Below, in pieces: positions 24,285 to 32,364 of a stretch of DNA of 64,000 bases. The notes under the pieces were generated by a model. It was not told the origin of the DNA, did no database searches, and worked only from the letters and a program-made list of their open reading frames with translations. The position numbers were made by a program, and so were the translations under genes. Within the stretch, counting starts at the first letter, position 1; every line of letters starts with the position of its first letter. The DNA is from [Scytonema hofmanni] UTEX 2349 (GTDB lineage Bacteria > Cyanobacteriota > Cyanobacteriia > Cyanobacteriales > Nostocaceae), in contig NZ_KK073769.1 of assembly GCF_000582685.1 (NCBI RefSeq), positions 940,791-1,004,790 on the forward strand. Direction: 5' to 3'.

Positions 24285-25487
24285 TTACGCGTCATCTAAA
24301 GCGACAATTCCGGGTAATTCCTTACCTTCGAGTAACTCCAAGCTGGCACCACCACCTGTGGAAATGTGGCTCATTTGATCGGCTAAACCGACCTTTTCCA
24401 CTGCCGCTACAGAGTCGCCACCGCCGATAATGGTGATAGCGCCTTTTTTGCTGATATCGGCTAAAGTGTGAGCGATCGCTTCTGTACCTGCGGCAAATTT
24501 ATCAAACTCAAAAACGCCCATTGGACCATTCCAAATCACCGTCTTGCAGTCTGCAAGAGCTTCTTGGAACACTTTTATTGAGTCGGGACCAATATCCAAA
24601 CCCATCCAACCATCGGGGATATTTTCAATGCTGACGGTTTGAGAATTGGCATCAGGGGCAAATTTATCTGCTACCACTACATCTGTCGGAAGCAGCAAAT
24701 CAACACCACGTTCTTTCGCTTTAGCTTCCAAAGACTTCGCTAACTCTATCTTGTCTTCTTCCACCAACGACTTACCGACATTTAAACCACGGGCTTTGTA
24801 GAAGGTGAAAATCATTCCCCCACCGATGATTAGCTTGTCGCATTTTTCCAGTAATGCTTCAATTACACCGATTTTACTGGAAACTTTAGAACCGCCGATA
24901 ATTGCTGCTAAAGGACGTTGAGGATTTGCGATCGCACTTTGCAAATACTGCAATTCTTTCTCAATTAAATATCCCCCAACCGAAGGACTGAGATAATTAG
25001 TCACACCTTCGGTAGATGCGTGGGCGCGGTGTGCCGTGCCAAAAGCATCGTTAACATACAAATCAGCATTTGCGGCGAGTTTTTGGGCAAATTCTGGATC
25101 GTTTTGCTCTTCTTCTTTGTAGAAGCGGACATTTTCTAGCAACAGAACTTGTCCATTTTGCAATGCTCCCACTGTTGCTGCAACTTCATCGCCGATGGAG
25201 TCATCAGTTTTGACGACTTCTTGCCCTAGCAACTCCGACAAGCGCTTTGCAACTGGTGTTAGGCGCAATTTGTCATCCACGCCTTTAGGACGCCCAAAAT
25301 GGCTAACTAGAATCACTTTAGCGCCCTTCTGTGTTAAATCCTGGATAGTTGGCAGCGCAGCCCGAATGCGGGTATCGTCTGTAATGTTGCCACTGTCGTC
25401 TAGAGGCACATTAAAGTCAACCCGCACCAAAGCGCGTTTGCCGGATAAGTCAGAAGCGGATAAATTTGCTAAAGTTTTTTTGGACAT
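24285..25487 (-). CDS. pgk: Phosphoglycerate kinase
   Basis: Full-length 400-residue PGK, which interconverts 1,3-bisphosphoglycerate + ADP and 3-phosphoglycerate + ATP in the Calvin cycle and glycolysis. The signature GKRALVRVDFNVPLD is near residue 17, HFGRPKG near 64, the nucleotide-binding GGSKVSSKIGVIEALL near 197, and the C-terminal GPMGVFEFDKFAAGT and TIIGGGDSVAAVEK. GAGG precedes the ATG. It is divergent from uspA across about 90 bp that must hold both promoters. The sequence looks ordinary. Confidence 0.97.
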   Translation of the reverse strand: MSKKTLANLSASDLSGKRALVRVDFNVPLDDSGNITDDTRIRAALPTIQDLTQKGAKVILVSHFGRPKGVDDKLRLTPVAKRLSELLGQEVVKTDDSIGDEVAATVGALQNGQVLLLENVRFYKEEEQNDPEFAQKLAANADLYVNDAFGTAHRAHASTEGVTNYLSPSVGGYLIEKELQYLQSAIANPQRPLAAIIGGSKVSSKIGVIEALLEKCDKLIIGGGMIFTFYKARGLNVGKSLVEEDKIELAKSLEAKAKERGVDLLLPTDVVVADKFAPDANSQTVSIENIPDGWMGLDIGPDSIKVFQEALADCKTVIWNGPMGVFEFDKFAAGTEAIAHTLADISKKGAITIIGGGDSVAAVEKVGLADQMSHISTGGGASLELLEGKELPGIVALDDA

Positions 25488-25577
25488 AATACAAACCTCG
25501 CGATCGCCTTTTTGTTATTTTTTGTAAGTAGAGCCATTCCAGATTTTACCGGAGTAAGGGCTACGCAGGTTAATCAG

Positions 25578-25985
25578 ATGTTCAAAACAGTTTTATTTCC
25601 ACTCGATCAAAGCCGGGAAGCGCGGGAAGCCGCTGATGTGGTTGCCAACGTCGTCCAAAAGTACGGTAGTCGCTTAGTGCTGCTGTCTGTTGTCGAAGAA
25701 CCCAACCCAGAAGCACCAACTACAGATCCCATGATGTCACCCGAAGCGGTTGCCAAACTGCTGCAAGGTGCCCAAGCTTTATTTGCTCAACAAGGCATTC
25801 AAGCCGAAACCATCGAAAGAAAAGGCAACCCTGCCTTTACAATTTGTGACGTTGCCGATGAAATTAATGCCAATTTAATCATCATGGGCTGTCGCGGACT
25901 AGGCTTGACTGAAGAAGGAGCGACAGATAGCGTCACCACTCGCGTGACAAATCTTTCACCTTGTCCTGTGTTGATTGTTCCTTAA
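25578..25985 (+). CDS. Universal stress protein (UspA family)
   Basis: A 135-residue single-domain Usp protein starting at MFKTVLFPLDQSREARE. An upstream in-frame start at 25512 would add residues unlike the family. The ATP-binding signature near the end reads MGCRGLGLTEEGATDSVTTRVTNLSPCPVLIVP. This is close to G-x2-G-x9-G(S/T), but Ala-Thr replaces the usual Gly-Ser, so ATP binding is not certain. These proteins aid survival under starvation, light or osmotic stress. A palindromic terminator-like sequence follows 5 bp after the stop. Confidence 0.9.
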   Translation: MFKTVLFPLDQSREAREAADVVANVVQKYGSRLVLLSVVEEPNPEAPTTDPMMSPEAVAKLLQGAQALFAQQGIQAETIERKGNPAFTICDVADEINANLIIMGCRGLGLTEEGATDSVTTRVTNLSPCPVLIVP

Positions 25986-25990
25986 TCAAG

Positions 25991-26010
25991 AGACGCGATT
26001 TATCGCGTCT
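25991..26010 (+). terminator. Palindrome after uspA (AGACGCGATT type)
   Basis: The arms AGACGCGAT and ATCGCGTCT close a tight hairpin just after the uspA stop codon and are followed by only two T. It belongs to the dispersed palindrome family found at 10599, 41174 and 44548, and may double as a terminator. Confidence 0.55.
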
Positions 26011-26078
26011 TTATAGAATTATGAATTAAAAATTAGTTAATTTTGTAGGGTGCGTTAACGCAGTGTAACGCACCAATT

Positions 26079-26246
26079 TTACTCATAAGTATGAAAATCA
26101 CCTAACACCAACACGCGCAATTTTGTAACGCGCTTAAATGTGACATCATTTGTTAAAAAAGCTTCACACTCTGCTGCTAAAGCGACAGTAATTTGAAAAG
26201 CATCCGGTAATTGTAGATTATATCTAGCTCTGATTTTAGCAGCTTC
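26079..26246 (-). pseudogene. C-terminal fragment of a VapC-type PIN toxin
   Basis: On the minus strand a 55-codon open stretch, closed upstream by TGA, encodes EAAKIRARYNLQLPDAFQIT followed by AECEAFLTNDVTFKRV and a normal stop. This is the second half of a PIN toxin: the LPDAFQITVALAAECEAFLTND block carries two of the acidic catalytic residues. The N-terminal half with the first Asp is gone, replaced by repeats. Two VapB-like antitoxin genes lie just upstream on the same strand. Confidence 0.82.
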
Positions 26247-26306
26247 TCAAGCGTCTTATACCAAATTAAGATGAAGCTGCATAGAATTTGATTTCTAGAA
26301 TAATTG

Positions 26307-26344
26307 ACCGCAGATAAACGCAGATAAACGCAGATAAATACGGA
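26307..26344. repeat. Tandem CGCAGATAAA units
   Basis: Three consecutive copies of a 10-bp unit (CGCAGATAAA) and a degenerate fourth, between the PIN fragment and the antitoxin genes. Confidence 0.85.
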
Positions 26345-26401
26345 TGATTATTATTCTGTGCAGCCTCACATAAAATTGGTATTACACCCTGTAAACTTTC
26401 C

Positions 26402-26668
26402 TCAATAGTCACTCTTGTTTCTTGATTCGATTTCTTCAATTTCTAACTCTGGAAACTCCCCACATCTCAAACGTGTGATATATTCCTGAGCATCCATACC
26501 CCCTAAGTGATTGGGAGCGATTCCGGCAAATTCCATTACATTATGGCGTGGCTTAGGTGTAATATCATAAAGGCTAAATCTTTGTATTAAATATGAGATT
26601 AAATTCAATTGCTCGTCAGGTGTGAGTGCTTCTGCTAATCTCATTAACTCAATTAATTCTTTAGACAT
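26402..26668 (-). CDS. VapB-like antitoxin, copy 1
   Basis: An 88-residue protein with an N-terminal helical block (MSKELIELMRLAEALTPDEQLNLISYLIQRF) and a C-terminal block (VMEFAGIAPNHLGGMDAQEYITRLRCGEFPELEIEE). Cyanobacterial genomes often carry such small proteins next to PIN toxins, where they act as antitoxins. The toxin fragment at 26079-26246 is the likely lost partner. It is a diverged tandem duplicate of the gene at 26696-26956. Confidence 0.7.
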   Translation of the reverse strand: MSKELIELMRLAEALTPDEQLNLISYLIQRFSLYDITPKPRHNVMEFAGIAPNHLGGMDAQEYITRLRCGEFPELEIEEIESRNKSDY

Positions 26669-26695
26669 TTGGGTTTATCCTGCGTATCTCAATAG

Positions 26696-26956
26696 TCAGT
26701 CTTGTTTCCTTAATTGCTTTTCTGCAATTTCTAAATCGGGAAATTCGCCCCGTCGCATTCGAGTGACATATTCTTGAGCATCCATACCTCCTAACATATT
26801 TGGCGCTATTCCTGCAAATTCCATAATATTGCGGCTTGGTTTGCGTTTGATTTCGCAGCGTTGTAGTCTTTGTGTTAAATAAGCGATGAGACGCAATTGG
26901 TCATCCGGTGTAAGTGCGTCTGCTTGCTTCATTAATTCTCGTAATTCTTGAGACAT
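26696..26956 (-). CDS. VapB-like antitoxin, copy 2
   Basis: An 86-residue paralogue of the previous gene, about two thirds identical by eye: MSQELRELMKQADALTPDDQLRLIAYLTQRL, then IMEFAGIAPNMLGGMDAQEYVTRMRRGEFPDLEIAE. Spacing is 27 bp, so both are probably co-transcribed. I infer an antitoxin role from the PIN fragment downstream, not from a known catalytic motif. The conserved EFAGIAPN-LGGMDAQEY block could be the toxin-binding segment. Confidence 0.7.
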   Translation of the reverse strand: MSQELRELMKQADALTPDDQLRLIAYLTQRLQRCEIKRKPSRNIMEFAGIAPNMLGGMDAQEYVTRMRRGEFPDLEIAEKQLRKQD

Positions 26957-27010
26957 TTTCTATATTTTGCTTGCGTTTACTTTGTTTAATCTTATCAATT
27001 TTTGACAGAA

Positions 27011-27352
27011 TTATACTGCCGGACGATTGACTCTAATTAATTTTGCTTTTAAGCTTTCTTCCGCATAAATCGCTTCATTGATACGTGTTGCTAGTTGTTC
27101 AAAATTTGGGTTTTCTGTGCAGATAATTATGCCAGCATGGTTTGGTTGTAAGCGGTGCAATCGAATAAAATCACGACGATTACGCGTCAAAACTGCTCTT
27201 TGATTACTTGCGGCAAAATCTAACACGCTTTCATCGGGAATTCTCAGATTTGCATTCCCGGCTTCGCTAGCTGTTAAAATATCGTGACCAAAAGCGCGTA
27301 ATAATTCCACTACTGGTAATGGGAAGTTTTCATCTGTATAAAGACGTGCCAA
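27011..27352 (-). CDS. DUF5615 PIN-like toxin
   Basis: A 113-residue Mut7-C/DUF5615 family protein: YTDENFPLPVVELLRAFGHDILTASEAG at the N-terminus with the conserved Asp-Glu-Asn, then LDFAASNQRAVLTRNRRDFIRLH. This family is a PIN-like nuclease usually paired with DUF433 antitoxins. It starts with TTG, 3 nt after what was the antitoxin stop in the ancestral arrangement. A 106-bp tandem duplication now places the intact gene 109 nt downstream of the antitoxin, with a truncated copy of its start in between. The frame itself is intact. Confidence 0.82.
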   Translation of the reverse strand: MARLYTDENFPLPVVELLRAFGHDILTASEAGNANLRIPDESVLDFAASNQRAVLTRNRRDFIRLHRLQPNHAGIIICTENPNFEQLATRINEAIYAEESLKAKLIRVNRPAV

Positions 27353-27478
27353 TTTTCAATATTCCAGATTTTCTAGCTGTTAAAATATCGTGACCAAAAG
27401 CGCGTAATAATTCCACTACTGGTAATGGGAAGTTTTCATCTGTATAAAGACGTGCCAATTTTCAATATTCCAGATTTT
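27267..27478. repeat. 106-bp perfect tandem duplication at the DUF433/DUF5615 junction
   Basis: Positions 27267-27372 are repeated at 27373-27478. The unit covers the last codons of the antitoxin, the spacer, and the first 28 codons of the toxin. The upstream copy opens with the toxin start but runs into a different frame and stops after about 40 codons. Confidence 0.93.
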
Positions 27479-27809
27479 CTAGCATTGCTTCCTCATTTTC
27501 TCTGATTGCTTGTTCAATTTCTTCTGGGTTTGCATCTGCATAAGCCCATACGTTTACTAAGTCAGCAGCGGTAAGATGGGGAAATGCTTCTAAAATACGA
27601 GCATCACTCATTCCCAAACAGCGATCGCTTACCAACGACCAAACTGGAATACGAGTATTCGCAACACAAGCATCACCACCACACACACCAGGAGTTTTGG
27701 TAATTCCTTGCGAACCATTACTTAAACTTTTGGTCAATATTTGTATTGCCTCTGCTTTATCACTCAGATTTAATGCTAATAATTGTGCTTCTAACTCTTT
27801 AAGTGTCAT
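27462..27809 (-). CDS. DUF433 antitoxin
   Basis: A 115-residue protein. A helical N-terminus (MTLKELEAQLLALNLSDKAEAIQILTKSL) leads to the DUF433 core TKTPGVCGGDACVANTRIPVWSLV, a winged-helix-like fold, and FPHLTAADLVNVWAYADANPEEIEQAIREN. DUF433 proteins neutralise DUF5615 toxins and probably repress their operon. It is intact. The toxin downstream is displaced by the 106-bp duplication described at 27267-27478. Confidence 0.88.
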   Translation of the reverse strand: MTLKELEAQLLALNLSDKAEAIQILTKSLSNGSQGITKTPGVCGGDACVANTRIPVWSLVSDRCLGMSDARILEAFPHLTAADLVNVWAYADANPEEIEQAIRENEEAMLENLEY

Positions 27810-27838
27810 AAGAAATACTTTTTCCTATTAATTACTAT

Positions 27839-27912
27839 TTCGTAGTAAGCGGTTCACCGCTCGTCGAGTCAGGATTTTAACGGCTTAAGCCGTTACTACG
27901 TTAAGGAGCATT
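27839..27912. repeat. CGTAGTAAGCGG hairpin repeat
   Basis: The sequence CGTAGTAAGCGGTTCACCGC, then ACGGCTTAAGCCGTTACTACG and TTAAGGAGCATTTATT, forms nested hairpins. It is closely related to 40447-40530. It ends exactly where a truncated small gene stops (27912). Confidence 0.88.
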
Positions 27913-27995
27913 TATTTAAATTTAATTTCATCCCATTTTATCCTTTCAATTAGACGGTGAAAAACTTGCTCGATATCTTCTACTGAAATTCTCAT
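27912..27995 (-). pseudogene. Truncated small gene cut by a repeat
   Basis: An ATG at 27995 opens 27 codons (MRISVEDIEQVFHRLIERIK...) before a TAA. The stop is formed right at the junction with the TTAAGGAGCATTTATT repeat. The start looks like a real cyanobacterial small protein, possibly an antitoxin-like or regulatory family, whose 3' part was replaced by the repeat. I cannot name the family. Confidence 0.5.
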
Positions 27996-28035
27996 GTTTA
28001 TTTACCTGTCATCCGTATGTACCTCTGTTACATTT

Positions 28036-29193
28036 TTATTCCCCCAACTTCTCAAACAACTCCGCCAAAACCACATTAGAAAACAAAAAACCATCGGGAT
28101 CGCTTAACTTTAACCTTCCCTCGACAACTTCCACCCAATGTTTCTCAAAGTAGGGTTGCAAACACTTGTAAATCTCTTTTACCTTCTCTTCTCCAAACTG
28201 TGCCGTTAACGCATCCAAACTCACACCCTCAGCCAGACGCAACCCCAGCATTAAAGTGTCTAACAATATTTCTTCCCTTGGTGTCACATCACAATCAATT
28301 AAACCCCCAGTTTCCACCCAAGAATAATATTCCTTGGTTTTACGCGGACGAGTAAAGCGTTTCCCCTCAAGATAACTCGCTGCTCCCATACCGAAGCCAT
28401 AATAAGGGCGATTTTCCCAATAAACTCGATTATGGCGGCATTGATGTCCTGGCTGGGCATAATTAGAAATTTCATAATGTTCGTAACCCGCCATTGTTAA
28501 AATTTGCTGTGCCAACCTATACATTTGAACTGTGGTTTCATCTGTTGGTAAAGGTTGATCCCCAGGTTTGTAGAAACGCCCGAAAGCCGTACCAGGCTCA
28601 ATGGTCAGGTCATATATAGATATGTGCGTTGGTGCGATCGCCACCGCTTTTTCTAAAGAATATTGCCACCTATCTAAAGTTTGATGCGGTAAACCTGAAA
28701 TTAAGTCTATGCTAAATTCGGGAACCCGCACCTGGCGAATTAAATCTACAGCTGCAAAGATATCAGTAATATTGTGCGATCGCCCCGCAACTTGCAATAA
28801 TTCTGACTCAAACGCTTGCACACCCAAACTTACCCGATTCACTCCTACGCGGCAATAGCCTTGAAGATGTTCTAAATCAAACGTTCCTGGGTCCATTTCC
28901 ATAGAAATTTCTGCCCCTGGAGAGATACCAAAACGCTGTTCTAGCGCTTCTAATATCCGCCGTAACTGCTCGATTGACAAAAGGGAAGGAGTCCCCCCAC
29001 CAAAGAAAATTGTCTTCAAAGGTAAACCAAAAGTCGCTGTAGCAGCAATTTCTGCAATTAATACATCAACATAGTGGGATATACCGACAGATGTTTCACC
29101 CCGCAAGCGATCGCCTACCACAGACACCGGAAAATCACAATAAAAACACCGTCGTCTGCAAAAGGGAATATGTACGTAAGCAGAACTCGGCAT
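28036..29193 (-). CDS. hemW: Radical SAM heme chaperone HemW (coproporphyrinogen oxidase-like)
   Basis: A 385-residue protein from MPSSAYVHIPFC. HemW inserts heme into target proteins and was long annotated as oxygen-independent coproporphyrinogen oxidase. The 4Fe-4S/SAM motif CRRRCFYC is at the N-terminus, followed by IFFGGGTPSLL (SAM-binding GGGTP), EMDPGTFD, VNRVSLGVQAFE and LISGLPHQT. The HemN_C region includes the CRHNRVYWENRPYYGFGMGAAS block. Family members with CRRRCFYC and no second upstream Cys are HemW rather than HemN. Upstream ATG 29220 and TTG 29232 are alternatives. It is divergent from the PIN-TRAM gene. Confidence 0.88.
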   Translation of the reverse strand: MPSSAYVHIPFCRRRCFYCDFPVSVVGDRLRGETSVGISHYVDVLIAEIAATATFGLPLKTIFFGGGTPSLLSIEQLRRILEALEQRFGISPGAEISMEMDPGTFDLEHLQGYCRVGVNRVSLGVQAFESELLQVAGRSHNITDIFAAVDLIRQVRVPEFSIDLISGLPHQTLDRWQYSLEKAVAIAPTHISIYDLTIEPGTAFGRFYKPGDQPLPTDETTVQMYRLAQQILTMAGYEHYEISNYAQPGHQCRHNRVYWENRPYYGFGMGAASYLEGKRFTRPRKTKEYYSWVETGGLIDCDVTPREEILLDTLMLGLRLAEGVSLDALTAQFGEEKVKEIYKCLQPYFEKHWVEVVEGRLKLSDPDGFLFSNVVLAELFEKLGE

Positions 29194-29471
29194 CCCAAAA
29201 AAGATCACTTTTTCAGCCATTTTTACAGACAATTAAATTATTATTCCTATAGTTACAAACTATGAAAATTAATAGAGTTTTTACAACTTTTTATATTTAT
29301 TGCAACAAAACGATCAAAAATATGAATATAAAACTCTTTGGTTATAATAATTGCAGATATTCCCTGCTTAAATCCTTAGAGTAAGTAAATATTTATAATT
29401 TTATCTTACCGATGAAATAAAAAATACTGGACTCTTGCGGTTAACACAGTTGCAGGAAAACAACACAGCTT

Positions 29472-30548
29472 ATGCTTGATGCAATTATCATTTTCTCATT
29501 CATCCTCTTAGCGGCGGGTATAGGGTACTACAGCACCGATATCATACCCAATGTTACACTAGACCGCGTTACGAATCTTGAGGCTTTACGCTTGATTGTT
29601 GCCGTTTTTGCTGCAATCATTGGCGGTGCATTCGGATTGCGATTTCAGACGGGATATCGCCGTCTAGAAGCACAAGTTAAAGAATTGCCTCTAGAAGTGA
29701 TCTTAACTCGTGCCATCGGCTTGGTCATTGGGTTATTGATAGCAAACTTAATGCTGGCGCCTTTGTTCTTGTTGCCAATTCCAGCAGATTTCGGCTTTAT
29801 TAAGCCACTAGTTGCCGTTGTCGGCAGCATCGTGCTGGCTTATACAGGCATGAATTTAGCAGATACTCACGGACGTGGGTTATTACGGCTGATTAATCCT
29901 AATACTGTGGAAACAATGGTAGTAGAAGGAACTCTAAAACCTGCCAATACCAAAGTTTTAGACACCAGCTGCATTATTGATGGTCGCATTGAAATGCTGT
30001 TAGAAACAGGATTTCTCGAAGGGCAAATTCTCGTACCGCAATTTGTCTTGCAAGAATTGCAACAAGTAGCTGATGCTAATAAAGACCTAAAGCGAGTGCG
30101 GGGAAGACGAGGACTAGAAATTCTCAACCGAATTAAAGAAGCGTACCCCGATCGCATTTTAATCAACCCAGCAGATTACGAAGATATTCCCACGGTAGAT
30201 GCGAAATTAGTGCGATTTGCTCAAGAAATCAGCGGTACACTGCTAACTAATGACTACAACTTGTCGAAAGTAGCTAGCGTTCAAAAAGTGCCTGTTTTGA
30301 ATGTTAACGATTTAGTTAACGCGGTTCGTCCCTCGTATTTACCTGGGGACTATATAGACTTGAAGATTCTCAAAGAAGGTAAAGAACCTAGTCAGGGTAT
30401 CGGCTACCTCGACGACGGTACAATGGTTGTCGTTGAAGAAGGCAGTCCTTATGTCGGTGGTGAAATCCGAGTGGTAGTCACCAGTGCTTTGCAAACTTCA
30501 GCCGGAAGGATGATTTTTGCGAAACCCCAAGCTTCCGCATTAGCCTAA
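29472..30548 (+). CDS. Membrane PIN-TRAM domain protein (YacL-like)
   Basis: A 358-residue protein. About four transmembrane helices occupy residues 1-125 (IIFSFILLAAGIGYY, LIVAVFAAIIGGAFGL, AIGLVIGLLIANLMLAPL, PLVAVVGSIVLAYTGM). A PIN domain follows (about 162-275: VLDTSCIIDGRIEML with the first catalytic Asp, ISGTLLTNDYNLSKVA with the last), and a TRAM RNA-binding domain ends it (about 290-345). It resembles Bacillus YacL and is conserved in cyanobacteria. The role is probably RNA processing at the membrane, with substrate unknown. Unlike the other PIN genes here it has no antitoxin and is not a TA toxin. Confidence 0.9.
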   Translation: MLDAIIIFSFILLAAGIGYYSTDIIPNVTLDRVTNLEALRLIVAVFAAIIGGAFGLRFQTGYRRLEAQVKELPLEVILTRAIGLVIGLLIANLMLAPLFLLPIPADFGFIKPLVAVVGSIVLAYTGMNLADTHGRGLLRLINPNTVETMVVEGTLKPANTKVLDTSCIIDGRIEMLLETGFLEGQILVPQFVLQELQQVADANKDLKRVRGRRGLEILNRIKEAYPDRILINPADYEDIPTVDAKLVRFAQEISGTLLTNDYNLSKVASVQKVPVLNVNDLVNAVRPSYLPGDYIDLKILKEGKEPSQGIGYLDDGTMVVVEEGSPYVGGEIRVVVTSALQTSAGRMIFAKPQASALA

Positions 30549-30583
30549 GTTAAATGGCTGGAAAAATTGGCTTAAATTGTGCG

Positions 30584-30612
30584 ATCGGTGCAGGTTGACT
30601 GCACCGATTTTT
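30584..30612 (+). terminator. Rho-independent terminator after the PIN-TRAM gene
   Basis: Ten-base perfect arms ATCGGTGCAG / CTGCACCGAT with a 5-base loop and a T run, 36 bp after the stop codon. Confidence 0.92.
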
Positions 30613-30669
30613 GATTAAATAAAAAACTTTTCCCGTTCCTGAATTCAGGACGTCAAAATGATTTTTGTA

Positions 30670-30784
30670 GAGACGTAGCACTGCTACGTCTCTAAAATTC
30701 ATCCCATCATACAGCAAATTTCGGGTATATGAGGTACATAGGTAAAACCCAAAACCCTATAGAGACGTAGCATTGCTACGTCTC
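30670..30784. repeat. Pair of GAGACGTAGCA palindromes
   Basis: Palindromes GAGACGTAGCA-n-TGCTACGTCTC lie at 30670-30692 and 30762-30784. A third copy is at 31989-32010. All three stand near the conserved sequence CAGCAAAT/CAGCAGATTGC and AAAACCC. Confidence 0.9.
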
Positions 30785-30846
30785 TACATGTATTTCATGA
30801 CAACGCAATCTGCTGTATGATGTCCGGTAAATTACTTGTAATGTAA

Positions 30847-31076
30847 AGACGTTCCGACGGAACGTCTCTACGACGGTAGGTAGGTTTTTATTCCTGTTAA
30901 TTAAACGGACATGATATCAATCAGACGTTCCGACGGAACGTCTTTACGACGGTAGGTAGGGTTTTATTCCTCTTAATTAAACGGACATGATATCAATCAG
31001 ATGTTCCGACGGAACGTCTCTAGGACGGTAGGTAGGGTTTTATTCCTGTTAATTAAACGGACATGATATCAATCAG
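30847..31076. repeat. Three tandem copies of a 76-bp unit
   Basis: Units start at 30847, 30923 and 30999. Each contains the palindrome GACGTTCCGACGGAACGTC, then ACGGTAGGTAGG, TTTTATTCCT, TTAATTAAACGGACATGA and TATCAATCAG. Copies differ at only a few bases. The palindrome alone is scattered through the window (34858, 34946, 34981, 45804, 52221, 56504). The tail TTAATTAAAnGGACATGATAT also occurs at 40558-40580. Confidence 0.93.
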
Positions 31077-31107
31077 CAACACCAAACTTTTAGCTCAAAA
31101 TTTATTG

Positions 31108-31908
31108 CTACTCCTCACTTTCTCCTTGGGTTTGTAATTGTTGCAACTGCTCAACAGTTAATCCTGTCACCCTTGCGACTTCCTCTAATGGCATATTAGT
31201 ATTGAGCAGATTTCTTGCCACTTCAAGTAGAGCTTCAGTTCTCCCTTCAGTTTTACCTTCAGTTTTACCTTCAGTTCTACCTTCTTCTAAAATCTCTTGA
31301 TAAATTACTGATTCGCGCATAATATCAGACCTCAAAACTCGTTTTATGACCTCTTGATTTAATACTAAACCAGCTAAAATCGCCGTGGAAGCAGCAACAT
31401 TACTTTGAGTTATTGATTCTGTAATATTGTTAATTTGTTGTGCTACTTGGTTAAGTACAGCTTCTCGATCAATTGTACTACTTAACACCGCCAAAGGTAA
31501 CAGTCCTGGAGTTCTCAGAAATACCTCAGTCGGTTGTTCCCACAGTCTGATAACTTCAAACTCATGACGAGTGCGAGTCAAAATAAATCTATTTTGCTGC
31601 ACCAAATCGGAATTTGTTTGCTTGAGATAAATCACGACTTGATGCATTTCCTTTTGGGGAAAGCGACGATAAACACGAACGCGATAATCTAGCATCCGAA
31701 AAGGAATTTCTGCATCGGCTTGAGTTTGAAACTCCAAATGCAGTACCTGTTCTTCTGACTGTAGCAAAATTAAGGCATCAGCCCGAATCGGTTCTAAGGA
31801 TAATTCCTTGGGACTAAGTTGAGTTAAGATTATTGGTTCTCCTAACAACCAAGTAGCGAAGTCAGTAGAGAAGTTCTCAGCTAAAAATTTACAGATGTTG
31901 TCAAACAT
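31108..31908 (-). CDS. Rpn-family PD-(D/E)XK nuclease (YhgA/transposase_31-like)
   Basis: A 266-residue protein. The N-terminal nuclease domain shows DALILLQSEEQVLHLEFQTQAD, which fits the D...ExQ motif of Rpn enzymes, and FRMLDYRVRVYRRF. Rpn proteins cut DNA and promote RecA-independent recombination. Near residue 210 there is a short tandem repeat of the tetrapeptide EGKT/EGRT (four copies), then a helical tail (LLEVARNLLNTNMPLEEVARVTGLTVEQLQQL) that resembles the degenerate HTH tail of this family. Such genes vary in repeat number and copy number among cyanobacteria. The triple 76-bp repeat lies directly downstream. Confidence 0.85.
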   Translation of the reverse strand: MFDNICKFLAENFSTDFATWLLGEPIILTQLSPKELSLEPIRADALILLQSEEQVLHLEFQTQADAEIPFRMLDYRVRVYRRFPQKEMHQVVIYLKQTNSDLVQQNRFILTRTRHEFEVIRLWEQPTEVFLRTPGLLPLAVLSSTIDREAVLNQVAQQINNITESITQSNVAASTAILAGLVLNQEVIKRVLRSDIMRESVIYQEILEEGRTEGKTEGKTEGRTEALLEVARNLLNTNMPLEEVARVTGLTVEQLQQLQTQGESEE

Positions 31909-32364
31909 GCTCTAATTTTAGCAAGCGATCGCCTCCTTTCTTTCCGTCACACAAGTACAGCAGATTGCATTGTTATTAAATACATGTAGAGACGTAGCAA
32001 TGCTACGTCTTGTGAGCGGGTTTTGGGTTTTCAGATAAAATTGCTTTGCTTTATTAAATTATTCTACAATAATCACCAAAAATATTGCTAATTTCAAAAG
32101 ACAATCCATCAAACTTATATAATCTCAAGTGTGTTATGCTTTGAGCGTAAATGTAGCTTAACAAGACAAGCTGTCAAAGTATTACTGCTATTTTAGTAAT
32201 TTACTTGTAGGGCAAAATACAAATAAAACTAACTTATTTAACTTTCCAGCAAATTAGACTCTCAAATTTTCACAAAGCAAATATATATCAATCAAAAAAC
32301 TTCCAAATCAAGAATTTATTTGCTATATTCAACCTGGGTTTTGCCTAACTAATAGAGGGTAGTA
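31909..32364. other. Intergenic region upstream of cydAB
   Basis: A 456-bp AT-rich gap between the divergent Rpn-family gene and cydA. It contains one GACGTAGCAATGCTACGTC palindrome (31989-32010) and a region likely to hold the cyd promoter. I see no gene or recognisable operator. Confidence 0.5.
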
